From: an uncultured Lachnospiraceae bacterium
GTDB taxonomy: Bacteria; Bacillota; Clostridia; Lachnospirales; Lachnospiraceae
Direction: 5' to 3'
NCBI GenBank assembly: GCA_946403075.1
Contig: CAMIYN010000012.1
Span: 1 to 44,139 of the forward strand
Length of the DNA: 44,139 nt
The translations under genes and the position numbers were made by a program. A model generated the notes under the pieces. It was not told the origin of the DNA, did not search any database, and worked only from the letters and a program-made list of their open reading frames with translations. Position 1 is the first letter of the stretch, and the number at the start of each line of letters is the position of its first letter. Below are positions 8,875 to 15,923 of the stretch, piece after piece.

Positions 8875-10214
8875 CTTATACACTCCTCACAACCAAGTCC
8901 TTTTATTTTAACTAACTCTCTCATATTTTTTTTATTTAAATATGCATCTCTCATTAAATCTACTGTATCAATTATTCCCTCAAATCCAAACATCCCTCCA
9001 CCTTCTACAATGTTTACAAAATGATTTGTGTTTGAAAAATATGCTGCCTTTTGACCTATTGCAAGATATTCATCTTCTTCTTCGTTATCATTTGAATAAA
9101 GCATTATAGGATTTACTGTTGGCATTAGTTTTACATTTGGAAATTTTTCTTTTATATATGAAAAATCATCTACTTCTTCTACTTGAAAAGCATCTGCATA
9201 AATTCTATCTACATTAAATCCATTATCTAATAATAATTTAGCAAGAGATAAAATTCTTGTAGTATAAGTATAATCAATACATATTTTTTTATCTCCCAGT
9301 ATATTTTTTAATTCAAATAATTTTTCTCTACAAATTTTTATTCTTTCATCATAATACTCTTTGTCAAGATTTTTAATATTTAAGAAATCACATAATTTTT
9401 TTATTTCTATCATTATCTCATCAAAATTAAAACTATTAGATATAAATATATTTTTCCCCAAAAGTCTATTTGTTAAATCATTTGCAGAAGGGGCTACTGC
9501 TTTAAATAAATATATATATGCAAAACTTTCTGCTATACTCAAATATTCATCAAAATTTTTACACTTTGTTATATCTTTTAAAATTATATTGTTTTTATTT
9601 AAAACTTTATATATCTCCGAGTTTTCATTTAATGGAAAATCATTTCCTATAATTGACACTACATTATTTTTTATATCTATTTTTTTTAATGGTCTATATA
9701 ACCTTATTCTCATAAGTTCATCAGGTGTTAATCCACTCTTTCTAAGAGTTGGATTCATATAGCAATCTATAAAATCTATGTCTTCATATTTATCATTTAA
9801 AGTTTTAAAAATCATATCTATGTCTATTCCAAGAAAATGATGTAGACAACTAAGATACACAAGCACTACTTTAGGTTTTTTATCTAATTTTTCAACTATG
9901 TCTATAACTCCATCAATTATTACGAATTCCATACTTCCATCATATAACATATTCTCTTTTACTTCTATAGTCGAAAACCTATCCATCGAATGAATCTCAG
10001 CAGCAGTTAAAACTACACCTCTCAAACAATTAGCAGCACATACAAATATTTGATGAGACTCAGGTATTAACATTCCTACATGAGATATATTCCAAGTTCC
10101 CCTTGCCACTGTTGCATATTCAAGACCTGATTTGAACATCTTGTTAAATTCAACATCACTAATTTTAACTTCTATATTTTCTAATATTTTTTTTGATTCA
10201 ATTTTTTTTAACAT
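8868..10214 (-). CDS. Nitrogenase component-1-like protein (NifD type), larger subunit, with C-terminal CxxCxxC
   Basis: A 448-residue member of the nitrogenase component 1 family. The N-terminal part carries FVCAANCLRG (Cys59 and Cys63) and YLSCLHHFLGID (Cys123), resembling the Fe-S ligand set at the component-1 subunit interface. GGGMFGFEG and a LMRDAY helix follow near the end, as in nitrogenase-like subunits. The protein ends in GLGCEECIRC (Cys442, Cys445, Cys448), a tail I do not associate with NifD, BchN or CfbD. No classical FeMo-co His/Cys pair could be assigned. ATG 10214 has a TAGGAG site. It is separated from the NifH-like gene by a 153-nt gap that contains the dispersed repeat. 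Confidence 0.8.
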   Translation of the reverse strand: MLKKIESKKILENIEVKISDVEFNKMFKSGLEYATVARGTWNISHVGMLIPESHQIFVCAANCLRGVVLTAAEIHSMDRFSTIEVKENMLYDGSMEFVIIDGVIDIVEKLDKKPKVVLVYLSCLHHFLGIDIDMIFKTLNDKYEDIDFIDCYMNPTLRKSGLTPDELMRIRLYRPLKKIDIKNNVVSIIGNDFPLNENSEIYKVLNKNNIILKDITKCKNFDEYLSIAESFAYIYLFKAVAPSANDLTNRLLGKNIFISNSFNFDEIMIEIKKLCDFLNIKNLDKEYYDERIKICREKLFELKNILGDKKICIDYTYTTRILSLAKLLLDNGFNVDRIYADAFQVEEVDDFSYIKEKFPNVKLMPTVNPIMLYSNDNEEEDEYLAIGQKAAYFSNTNHFVNIVEGGGMFGFEGIIDTVDLMRDAYLNKKNMRELVKIKGLGCEECIRC

Positions 10215-10237
10215 TTTTTATACTCCTACTATATGTA

Positions 10238-10353
10238 TAGGGCTGAAGCTTCCCACTACGGATTAACATTACTTTTTTGCAATGGGTTCGCAAAGCTAGC
10301 CCCTACATTTTACATCGCCCCTACGATGTGGGCTCCCAAAGGTTCGCCCCTAT
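10238..10353. repeat. Dispersed GTAGGGGCGA-type repeat cluster inside the nitrogenase-like operon
   Basis: The gap between the NifH-like and NifD-like genes holds several degenerate copies of a 23-25 nt repeat. The clearest read, on the minus strand, ATAGGGGCGAACC..GGGAGCCC (10352-10329) and GTAGGGGCTAGC..GCGAACCC (about 10306-10284); a third degenerate copy is at 10238-10260. Between them ACATCG and CGATGT (10312-10329) form a small hairpin around CCCCTA. The same repeat recurs at 34608-34677, 38388-38430 and 40454-40547. Its G+C content is well above the surroundings. No coding potential. Confidence 0.75.
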
Positions 10354-10367
10354 GACTAACACTACCA

Positions 10368-11123
10368 TTATAGCCCTAAATCTTTTGCTATATTTTTTGC
10401 GAGAACTCTAAATTCATCTGCTATTTTACTATTTGGAAATGCTTCCATCACAGTTTTTGATACATTTTCACTCTCTATCACTAATTCATCTCTACTGATT
10501 TCTCCAATTATTTTTGATTCTGTATCTTTTGCTAATTCTTCTACTTTCATTTTTTCATCTTTTACATTTCTATGATTTAAAATTATCCCACCTAACTTTG
10601 CATAGCCACGATTCTTAAAATTATGAAGAGCAATTGCAATATTATAACCTGCATGTATTGCCATATTTTCTCCTGATGTAACTATATATACTCTATCAGC
10701 ATACCCTTGTCTCATAGGCATAGAAAATCCACCACAAACGACATCTCCTAAAACATCATATAAAACAATATCTGGTTTATAAATTTCATAAACTCCAAGT
10801 TCTTTTAATTTATCAAGTGCTACTATTATTCCCCTTCCAGCACAACCCATACCAGGAGTAGGACCCCCAGCTTCTGCACATATAATTCCGTTAAAACCTT
10901 CTTTTATTATTTCTTCAATCTTAATGTCATTACCTTTTTCTTTTATAACATCTAAAATTGATTTTAATTTTACTCCACCATTTATATAGAGAGTAGAATC
11001 TGCTTTTGGGTCGCAGCCAATTTGCATTGTTTTAAACCCCATTTCAGTAAAAGCAACAGATAAATTACTCACTATCGTTGACTTCCCTATACCACCTTTT
11101 CCATATATCGCAAAAGATATCAT
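10368..11123 (-). CDS. NifH-like nitrogenase reductase / chlorophyllide-reductase-type ATPase
   Basis: A 251-residue P-loop ATPase of the NifH/BchL/CfbC family, expected to be a homodimer with one [4Fe-4S] cluster that passes electrons to component 1 with ATP hydrolysis. Seen: P-loop GKGGIGKS (8-15), GCDPKADST (36-44), the first Fe-S ligand in PTPGMGCAGRG (Cys94), and switch II with the second ligand DVLGDVVCGGF (Cys130). It is shorter than classical NifH (about 275-295), mainly at the C-terminus. ATG 11123 follows a GAGGAGGG site. Position between the HydE-like gene and two component-1-like genes supports an electron-donor role to those subunits. Confidence 0.92.
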   Translation of the reverse strand: MISFAIYGKGGIGKSTIVSNLSVAFTEMGFKTMQIGCDPKADSTLYINGGVKLKSILDVIKEKGNDIKIEEIIKEGFNGIICAEAGGPTPGMGCAGRGIIVALDKLKELGVYEIYKPDIVLYDVLGDVVCGGFSMPMRQGYADRVYIVTSGENMAIHAGYNIAIALHNFKNRGYAKLGGIILNHRNVKDEKMKVEELAKDTESKIIGEISRDELVIESENVSKTVMEAFPNSKIADEFRVLAKNIAKDLGL

Positions 11124-11134
11124 ATTCCCTCCTC

Positions 11135-12172
11135 TTATTTTTTACAATCACCACGGCTAATAGCAATTTTATATCCCATAGATTCCATCAATTTATCTAA
11201 ATTATTTTTGTATTCGCTTGCAACATCATTTACAGAAACTTTGCCGTCATAAAGTAAATATTTTTTTCTTGCATCACTTGGGGATAGATTTGGCATAATT
11301 ACATTTGCACCATGTAACACTCCTTTTTCTCTACCCTCTTTATCAATAGTCCCAAGTGCAGTAGTTGCAGGAAGTAAAACATGTGGATTAATAATTCTTA
11401 TAATAGATAATAGTAATAATACCATATCTATACTTCCTGCCTTTTCATCTCTATAAATAGTATCTTTATGTGGAATAAATGGTCCTATCCCACACATCTC
11501 AGGTTTAAACTCTTCTATAAATTTTAAATCCATTGCCAAATCTCTATTTGTCTGTTTTGGACTTCCAACCATAAATCCTGCACCTACTTGAAATCCTATA
11601 TCCCTTAAATTTAAAAGACACTTCATTCTATGTTCATAGGACATCTCTTTTGGGTGTATTGTTTCATAATACTTTTTATTTGCTGCTTCATGCCTTAATA
11701 AATATCTATTTGCTCCTGCATCAAAAAATTTTTGATAAGTCTCTTTTTCTTTTTCTCCAATTGATAATGTTATAGCACAACCAGGATATTTCTTTCTAAT
11801 ATTTGAAATTATCTCTGCCATCAAATCATCTGTATAATATAGGTCTTCTCCGCCTTGTAAAACAAAAGTTCTATATCCCAAATCATATCCCATTTTGCAG
11901 CAATCATATATATCATTCGCTGTTAATCTATATCTTTCACAATTTTTATTTCCTGCCCTTATACCACAATAATAGCAATTATTTTTACAGATATTACTAA
12001 TCTCTATAAGACCTCTCACATAAATTTCATTGCCATATATTTCTTTTGATAACTTAACTGCCTCACATCTCAAAACTTCTCTATCACTAATATTTACATT
12101 AGTAATTAAATCTTCATATTCATCAACCGTTAAACTGTGTGTTTCTAATAATTTTTTTATAATATTCTCCAT
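11135..12172 (-). CDS. HydE-like radical SAM enzyme (BioB/HydE/PylB family)
   Basis: A 345-residue radical SAM protein. The motif C62-x3-C66-x2-C69 lies in RGLIEISNICKNNCYYCGIR, which is very close to HydE of [FeFe] hydrogenase maturation; RYRLTANDI, VLQGGEDLYYTDD, VGAGFMVGSP, CGIGPFIPHKDT and a C-terminal NLSPSDARKKYLLYDGK follow in the same order as in HydE. HydE acts on a cysteine-bound Fe(CO)2CN precursor, using HydG and HydF as partners; neither is in this window. The gene is embedded between an importer and nitrogenase-like genes, 11 nt upstream of the NifH-like gene, so it may be a paralogue working on this system's substrate or cofactor, or a true HydE placed here. Confidence 0.85.
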   Translation of the reverse strand: MENIIKKLLETHSLTVDEYEDLITNVNISDREVLRCEAVKLSKEIYGNEIYVRGLIEISNICKNNCYYCGIRAGNKNCERYRLTANDIYDCCKMGYDLGYRTFVLQGGEDLYYTDDLMAEIISNIRKKYPGCAITLSIGEKEKETYQKFFDAGANRYLLRHEAANKKYYETIHPKEMSYEHRMKCLLNLRDIGFQVGAGFMVGSPKQTNRDLAMDLKFIEEFKPEMCGIGPFIPHKDTIYRDEKAGSIDMVLLLLSIIRIINPHVLLPATTALGTIDKEGREKGVLHGANVIMPNLSPSDARKKYLLYDGKVSVNDVASEYKNNLDKLMESMGYKIAISRGDCKK

Positions 12173-12197
12173 ATAAATCCTCCCTAAATTTATTCTA

Positions 12198-12980
12198 TTA
12201 AACTACATATAATGGAACAACATTTTTTATTATCTCATTTCCTACTCTTATCTCATTTATAAGAGCTTTTATACCAAATATATTTTCAATATTTTTTTCT
12301 GTTATGACATCTAAAGTATTGCCATATATAGGATTTTTATCTCCCAACATTATTGTCTTATTTGCTTTTTGCAAAGCATGTTTTGGATAATGAGTATTAA
12401 ATATACTTGTAATTTTTTTTTGTTTTAAATCTTCTATAACATTAAGAATTAACAATTGATTCCTAAAATCTAATCCAGACTCTGGTTCATCAAGAATTAA
12501 TATTTTAGGATTTGACACAAGAGCTCTAGCGATTAACACTAGCTGCAATTCCCCCCCACTAAGTGTATCACAATATCTATTTTTTAATCTTTTTATCCCC
12601 AATTCATCTATTACTCTGTCACATGCAAAAAAATCTTCATCTCTTGGAATTGAAAAAGCACCTATATAGCAGCTTCTACCTATCATAATACTATCATATA
12701 CATTTAAACTATTTACTACATTTCTCTGTTGTGGAACAAATGATACTTTTTTCCAAAAATCTCTTGCTGATATTTTTTTTATATCTTGTCCATCAAGCAA
12801 TATCTCTCCTCTATATTGAAGCATACCCATTATAAGTTTTAATAAAGTAGTTTTACCACTCCCATTTGGTCCAAGTATAGCAAGCACATCGCCACTATCA
12901 AGGTTAAAACTCAAATCATTTATGATTTGTCTTTGTTCATTATATGAAAAATTTAAATTTTTAATTTCAAGTAAACTCAT
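12198..12980 (-). CDS. ABC transporter ATPase, FecE/BtuD type
   Basis: A 260-residue ATP-binding subunit of a type II (metal-chelate) importer. Walker A GPNGSGKTT (about 37-45), Q-loop FVPQQRNV, signature LSGGELQLV, Walker B ILILDEPESGLD and the switch His in FNTHYPKHAL are all present. It follows the permease gene after an 88-nt gap and precedes the HydE-like gene by 25 nt. With the FecCD permease and the lipoprotein at the operon end it makes a complete importer for a siderophore-, heme- or cobamide-like compound. Confidence 0.92.
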   Translation of the reverse strand: MSLLEIKNLNFSYNEQRQIINDLSFNLDSGDVLAILGPNGSGKTTLLKLIMGMLQYRGEILLDGQDIKKISARDFWKKVSFVPQQRNVVNSLNVYDSIMIGRSCYIGAFSIPRDEDFFACDRVIDELGIKRLKNRYCDTLSGGELQLVLIARALVSNPKILILDEPESGLDFRNQLLILNVIEDLKQKKITSIFNTHYPKHALQKANKTIMLGDKNPIYGNTLDVITEKNIENIFGIKALINEIRVGNEIIKNVVPLYVV

Positions 12981-13068
12981 ATGGATACCTCTATTTTTTA
13001 AAGTTACAATTGCCTTTCAGTTTCAACCTACTGTTTTACTACAAAACAACATAAACATTTGTTTATAA

Positions 13069-14064
13069 TTAATTCTTTTTTCTCATTATTCTTAATAGGT
13101 ATATAAAAAACGGAGCTCCAATTAATGCTGTGAGTATAGATATAGGAATTTCAGTTGCAGTTATTGACCTTGCAATTGTATCAACTATCAGCATAAAAAC
13201 TGCACCCACACTTATTACAATAGGAACTAATGTGACATGATTATTTCCAAATTTCATTTTACAAAGATGTGGAACTATTAATCCTACCCAACCAACTTGT
13301 CCACACATTGATATAACAGATGCTGTCATTACTGTTGATAATATAATAACTATAATTCTTAAACTTTTTACATTTACACCTTGTGATACCAATTCATCTT
13401 CTGATAGAGATAATAAATTAAGTCTCCACCTAAGTAAGTAAGTTATTACTATACTTATAATTATTATAGGGGCTCCTATAATTAATGATTTATATCCACT
13501 ATTACCAAGTCCGCCCATTAACCAATATGTAATTGTTGGAAGTTTACTATCAGGGTCTGCTACAAATTTAACAAGAGATACAAGAGCATTAAATACTGAA
13601 CCCACCATTATCCCAGATAATACCAAATAACTTAAATTTAAATTTTTACTTTTTGCATTAACCCAAGTTAGAGATACAGCTATTAATCCCATAAGGACTG
13701 ATAAAATTTGCACCACTATATTATTTGCAGAAAAAAGTATTGCAACTACTGCTCCAAAACTTGCACCACTCGCTACCCCTATGGTATCAGGAGTTGCAAG
13801 AGGATTAGAAAATAAAGCTTGAAAACTAAGTCCTGCAACAGATAATCCCATTCCACATAAAATTGCAAGTATAATCCGTGGCAATCTATAATTTATAATT
13901 ATTAACCTAAAAGTTTTATCTGCATTTTTAAAATTAAAAATACTTTTATAAATCTCATCAAAACTTATCATCATTCTGCCTATTGACAAAGACACTATTG
14001 CAACAATAATAGGGATTAAAACTAAAAAAACATTAAATAAGATTTTTTTTGAATTAATTTTCAT
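13069..14064 (-). CDS. FecCD-family ABC importer permease
   Basis: A 331-residue polytopic membrane protein with the family landmarks YRLPRIILAILCGMGLSVAGLSFQALFSNPLATPDTIGVASGASFGA and VGWVGLIVPHLCK; about 9-10 hydrophobic segments are visible. The frame is open to 14103, but ATG 14064 has GGAG 7 nt upstream and begins just past the preceding stop, so I use it; the longer form would overlap the regulator gene. Single permease gene, so presumably a homodimer as in BtuC. It belongs to the nitrogenase-like operon and is the membrane part of its importer. Confidence 0.92.
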   Translation of the reverse strand: MKINSKKILFNVFLVLIPIIVAIVSLSIGRMMISFDEIYKSIFNFKNADKTFRLIIINYRLPRIILAILCGMGLSVAGLSFQALFSNPLATPDTIGVASGASFGAVVAILFSANNIVVQILSVLMGLIAVSLTWVNAKSKNLNLSYLVLSGIMVGSVFNALVSLVKFVADPDSKLPTITYWLMGGLGNSGYKSLIIGAPIIIISIVITYLLRWRLNLLSLSEDELVSQGVNVKSLRIIVIILSTVMTASVISMCGQVGWVGLIVPHLCKMKFGNNHVTLVPIVISVGAVFMLIVDTIARSITATEIPISILTALIGAPFFIYLLRIMRKKN

Positions 14065-14065
14065 A

Positions 14066-14335
14066 TTAAACTCCAGATTCGCCATCTGTTTTTTTGATAA
14101 CATAATTTGCTTTTACAGATACACCATCAAGTTTTCCAAGTTTACCTGATAAAGTATTTATAACATCTTGCTTTGCATCTAAAACTATACAAATTATATT
14201 TATATTTTTTTCTTTATAAGGCAACCCCATCCTACCAATTATATTTTCACTATAATCATTTAAAATTTGGTTTACACTTGGGGCTATATCAACATCTGTT
14301 AAAATTATAGAAATGACCGCTACTCTATTTTCCAC
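14066..14335 (-). CDS. TM1266-family small regulator (iron-only hydrogenase system regulator type)
   Basis: An 89-residue protein with an ACT/NikR-C-like ferredoxin fold pattern: VAVISIILTD, then VNQILNDYSENIIGRMGLPYKEKNINIICIVLDA, then LSGKLGKLDGVSVKANYV. This is the pattern of the TM1266 family, often annotated as putative regulator of the iron-only hydrogenase system. The start is GTG 14335, with AAAGGAG 7 nt upstream. It is the first gene of the nitrogenase-like operon and lies directly behind a terminator-like leader. It may sense a metabolite or cofactor and control the operon or the activity of the system; a DNA-binding domain is not visible. Confidence 0.75.
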   Translation of the reverse strand: MENRVAVISIILTDVDIAPSVNQILNDYSENIIGRMGLPYKEKNINIICIVLDAKQDVINTLSGKLGKLDGVSVKANYVIKKTDGESGV

Positions 14336-14359
14336 AAAAAAACTCCTTTTTATTAAAAA

Positions 14360-14442
14360 AACTGCTTCAATAAAAGAAGCAGTTAAAAATCCATAAAAAA
14401 ATAAAACAAATTTTCCACTTCTTTTACCTCAATAAAATTTTG
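14360..14442 (-). promoter_or_regulatory. Transcription attenuator in the leader of the nitrogenase-like operon
   Basis: On the minus strand a perfect 9-bp hairpin, AACTGCTTC (14384-14376) and GAAGCAGTT (14368-14360), with a 7-nt loop, is followed by TTTTTAAT, ending just before the AAAGGAG of the first gene. This is an intrinsic terminator placed in the 5' leader. Upstream, GGTAAAAGAAGTGG (14428-14415) can form 14 contiguous pairs (five of them G-U or U-G) with CTGCTTCTTTTATT (14382-14369), the terminator's 5' arm plus loop. The two structures exclude each other. The upstream strand itself lies in the 19-nt loop of an A/U stem, AAATTTT (14440-14434) and AAAATTT (14414-14408). I cannot match the RNA to a known riboswitch class. 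Confidence 0.65.
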
Positions 14443-14468
14443 GTATTAGAATTACTATTACTATCATT

Positions 14469-14500
14469 ATTATAATATAACAACTTTTAAAAAAAATCAA
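14469..14500 (-). promoter_or_regulatory. Promoter of the nitrogenase-like operon
   Basis: Minus strand TTGATT (14500-14495), 17-nt spacer, TATTAT (14477-14472); an overlapping TATAAT lies at 14474-14469. Transcription would start near 14465 and give a leader of about 130 nt that contains the attenuator. The -35 box overlaps the last stem arm of the exonuclease operon terminator. Confidence 0.5.
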
Positions 14501-14512
14501 GCATCACTTGAT
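14488..14512 (-). terminator. Terminator after the exonuclease III operon
   Basis: Minus strand ATCAAG (14512-14507), loop TGATG, CTTGAT (14501-14496), then eight T. It closes the xthA-PAP2-pepP-dnaE-whiA-murB transcription direction before the nitrogenase-like operon promoter. Confidence 0.65.
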
Positions 14513-14552
14513 ATCTTTTTTACAATAAATTTATTTCTTTTTAGTTGTTTCT

Positions 14553-15314
14553 TTATTTTATAACTAATTCAATAGGACAGTGATCTGAACCATATATTTC
14601 ATCGTGAATAACCATTTTTTTAATTTTTTCTAAAAAGTTCTTTGATGTTATAAAATAATCTATTCTCCAACCTATGTTTTTTTCTCTTGCATTCATTCTA
14701 TAAGACCACCAGGTATATTTTATCTCATCAGCATATAAATTTCTAAACACATCACAAAAATCTTTTGACAAAAGTTTTGTCATCATTTCTCTCTCTTCAT
14801 CTGAAAATCCAGGATTTCCATGATTTATATCAGGATTTTTTAAATCAATCTCATTATGAGCTACATTTAAATCACCACAGTAAATTATAGCTTTTTTTTT
14901 GTTTAATTTAGTTAGATACTTTTTTATATTTTCTTCATATCTAATCCTAAAATCTATTCTCTTAAGTTCAGGCTGTGCATTTGGGACATAAGCATTTACC
15001 AAATAAAAATCATCAAATTCTAATGTTATAACTCTTCCCTCATTATCAATATCAGTGATATCAATACCAATTTTATAATCTATAAAATCCACTTTAGTAA
15101 ATACTGCTGTGCCACTATATCCTTTTATTTTACCAAAATTCCACACTTTTTTATACTTAGTTAAGTTTTCAATTTCAGTTGGTATTTGATTATCTTGCAA
15201 CTTTATCTCTTGCAAACAAATAATATCTGGATTTAACATTTTGATTGAATCCAAAAAACCATTTTTTACACTTGCCCTAAGTCCATTTACATTCCAAGAA
15301 ACAATTTTTTTCAT
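14553..15314 (-). CDS. xthA: Exodeoxyribonuclease III (AP endonuclease, Xth family)
   Basis: A 253-residue EEP-superfamily DNA repair nuclease that cleaves at abasic sites. It has the N-terminal IVSWNVNGLRA, the metal-binding Glu in PDIICLQEIKLQ, the catalytic YCGDLNVAHNEIDLKNP, RIDYF and the final GSDHCPIEL with the catalytic Asp-His. Length and motif order match ExoA/XthA. Start ATG 15314 overlaps the PAP2 stop by 4 nt, so the two are translationally coupled. A terminator follows. Confidence 0.95.
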   Translation of the reverse strand: MKKIVSWNVNGLRASVKNGFLDSIKMLNPDIICLQEIKLQDNQIPTEIENLTKYKKVWNFGKIKGYSGTAVFTKVDFIDYKIGIDITDIDNEGRVITLEFDDFYLVNAYVPNAQPELKRIDFRIRYEENIKKYLTKLNKKKAIIYCGDLNVAHNEIDLKNPDINHGNPGFSDEEREMMTKLLSKDFCDVFRNLYADEIKYTWWSYRMNAREKNIGWRIDYFITSKNFLEKIKKMVIHDEIYGSDHCPIELVIK

Positions 15315-15910
15315 TTATACCACCTTTCAATATCATATTTTTTTGATATAAACTTTACAACTACCATTTCTATCAAAGCAGAGATTATGCCCAATAAAAA
15401 TCCCGCTACACAATCACTTGGATAATGCACCATCAAATAAACTCTTGATGCAGACATAATGACAACAAATATAATTGCAAAAATAATAGTTGAAATTCTT
15501 TTATAATAAATTATTAATGCTACCATAAATGCAGATAGCATTGTGACATGTCCTGATGGAAATGAAAAACTACTCTTATAATTACTCCCAGCAAAAATCC
15601 ACCATTCAATAAAGTCTTCAACATTAGAATTAAAAGGTCTTGGCCTTTGCACCACTATTTTCAAAAAAACTCCAAACATAGATGCAATTAATAGAGTTAT
15701 GATAATTGTGATCCCAAGCTTTCTTTCAATTTTTGAAACTATCAAAAAAATTGCAATTAAAAAAAACAATATCCCCTTATTTCCAAGTATCTCAAAAATA
15801 TTTGCAAAAATTGTCAATACTGGCTTTGCATATATAGAAGCATTATGTATTATACTCATAATACTATAATCAAAATTAAAACTGAAACTATCTATAACAC
15901 TATAAAACAT
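15311..15910 (-). CDS. PAP2-family membrane phosphatase
   Basis: A 199-residue membrane protein with five to six hydrophobic segments and the complete PAP2 signature: KIVVQRPRPF, SFPSGHVT and SRVYLMVHYPSDCVAG. Such enzymes dephosphorylate lipid phosphates, for example undecaprenyl pyrophosphate (BacA-independent recycling, as PgpB/YbjG) or phosphatidylglycerol phosphate. Which substrate applies cannot be decided. It is 13 nt downstream of the aminopeptidase gene and overlaps the exonuclease gene. Confidence 0.9.
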   Translation of the reverse strand: MFYSVIDSFSFNFDYSIMSIIHNASIYAKPVLTIFANIFEILGNKGILFFLIAIFLIVSKIERKLGITIIITLLIASMFGVFLKIVVQRPRPFNSNVEDFIEWWIFAGSNYKSSFSFPSGHVTMLSAFMVALIIYYKRISTIIFAIIFVVIMSASRVYLMVHYPSDCVAGFLLGIISALIEMVVVKFISKKYDIERWYK

Positions 15911-15923
15911 ATATCCTCCTTAT

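Noticed and set aside
10368..11123. True nitrogen-fixing nitrogenase
   Set aside because: The component-1 proteins are short, NifB and NifE/N are absent and no FeMo-co ligand pair could be assigned, so nitrogen fixation is not supported.
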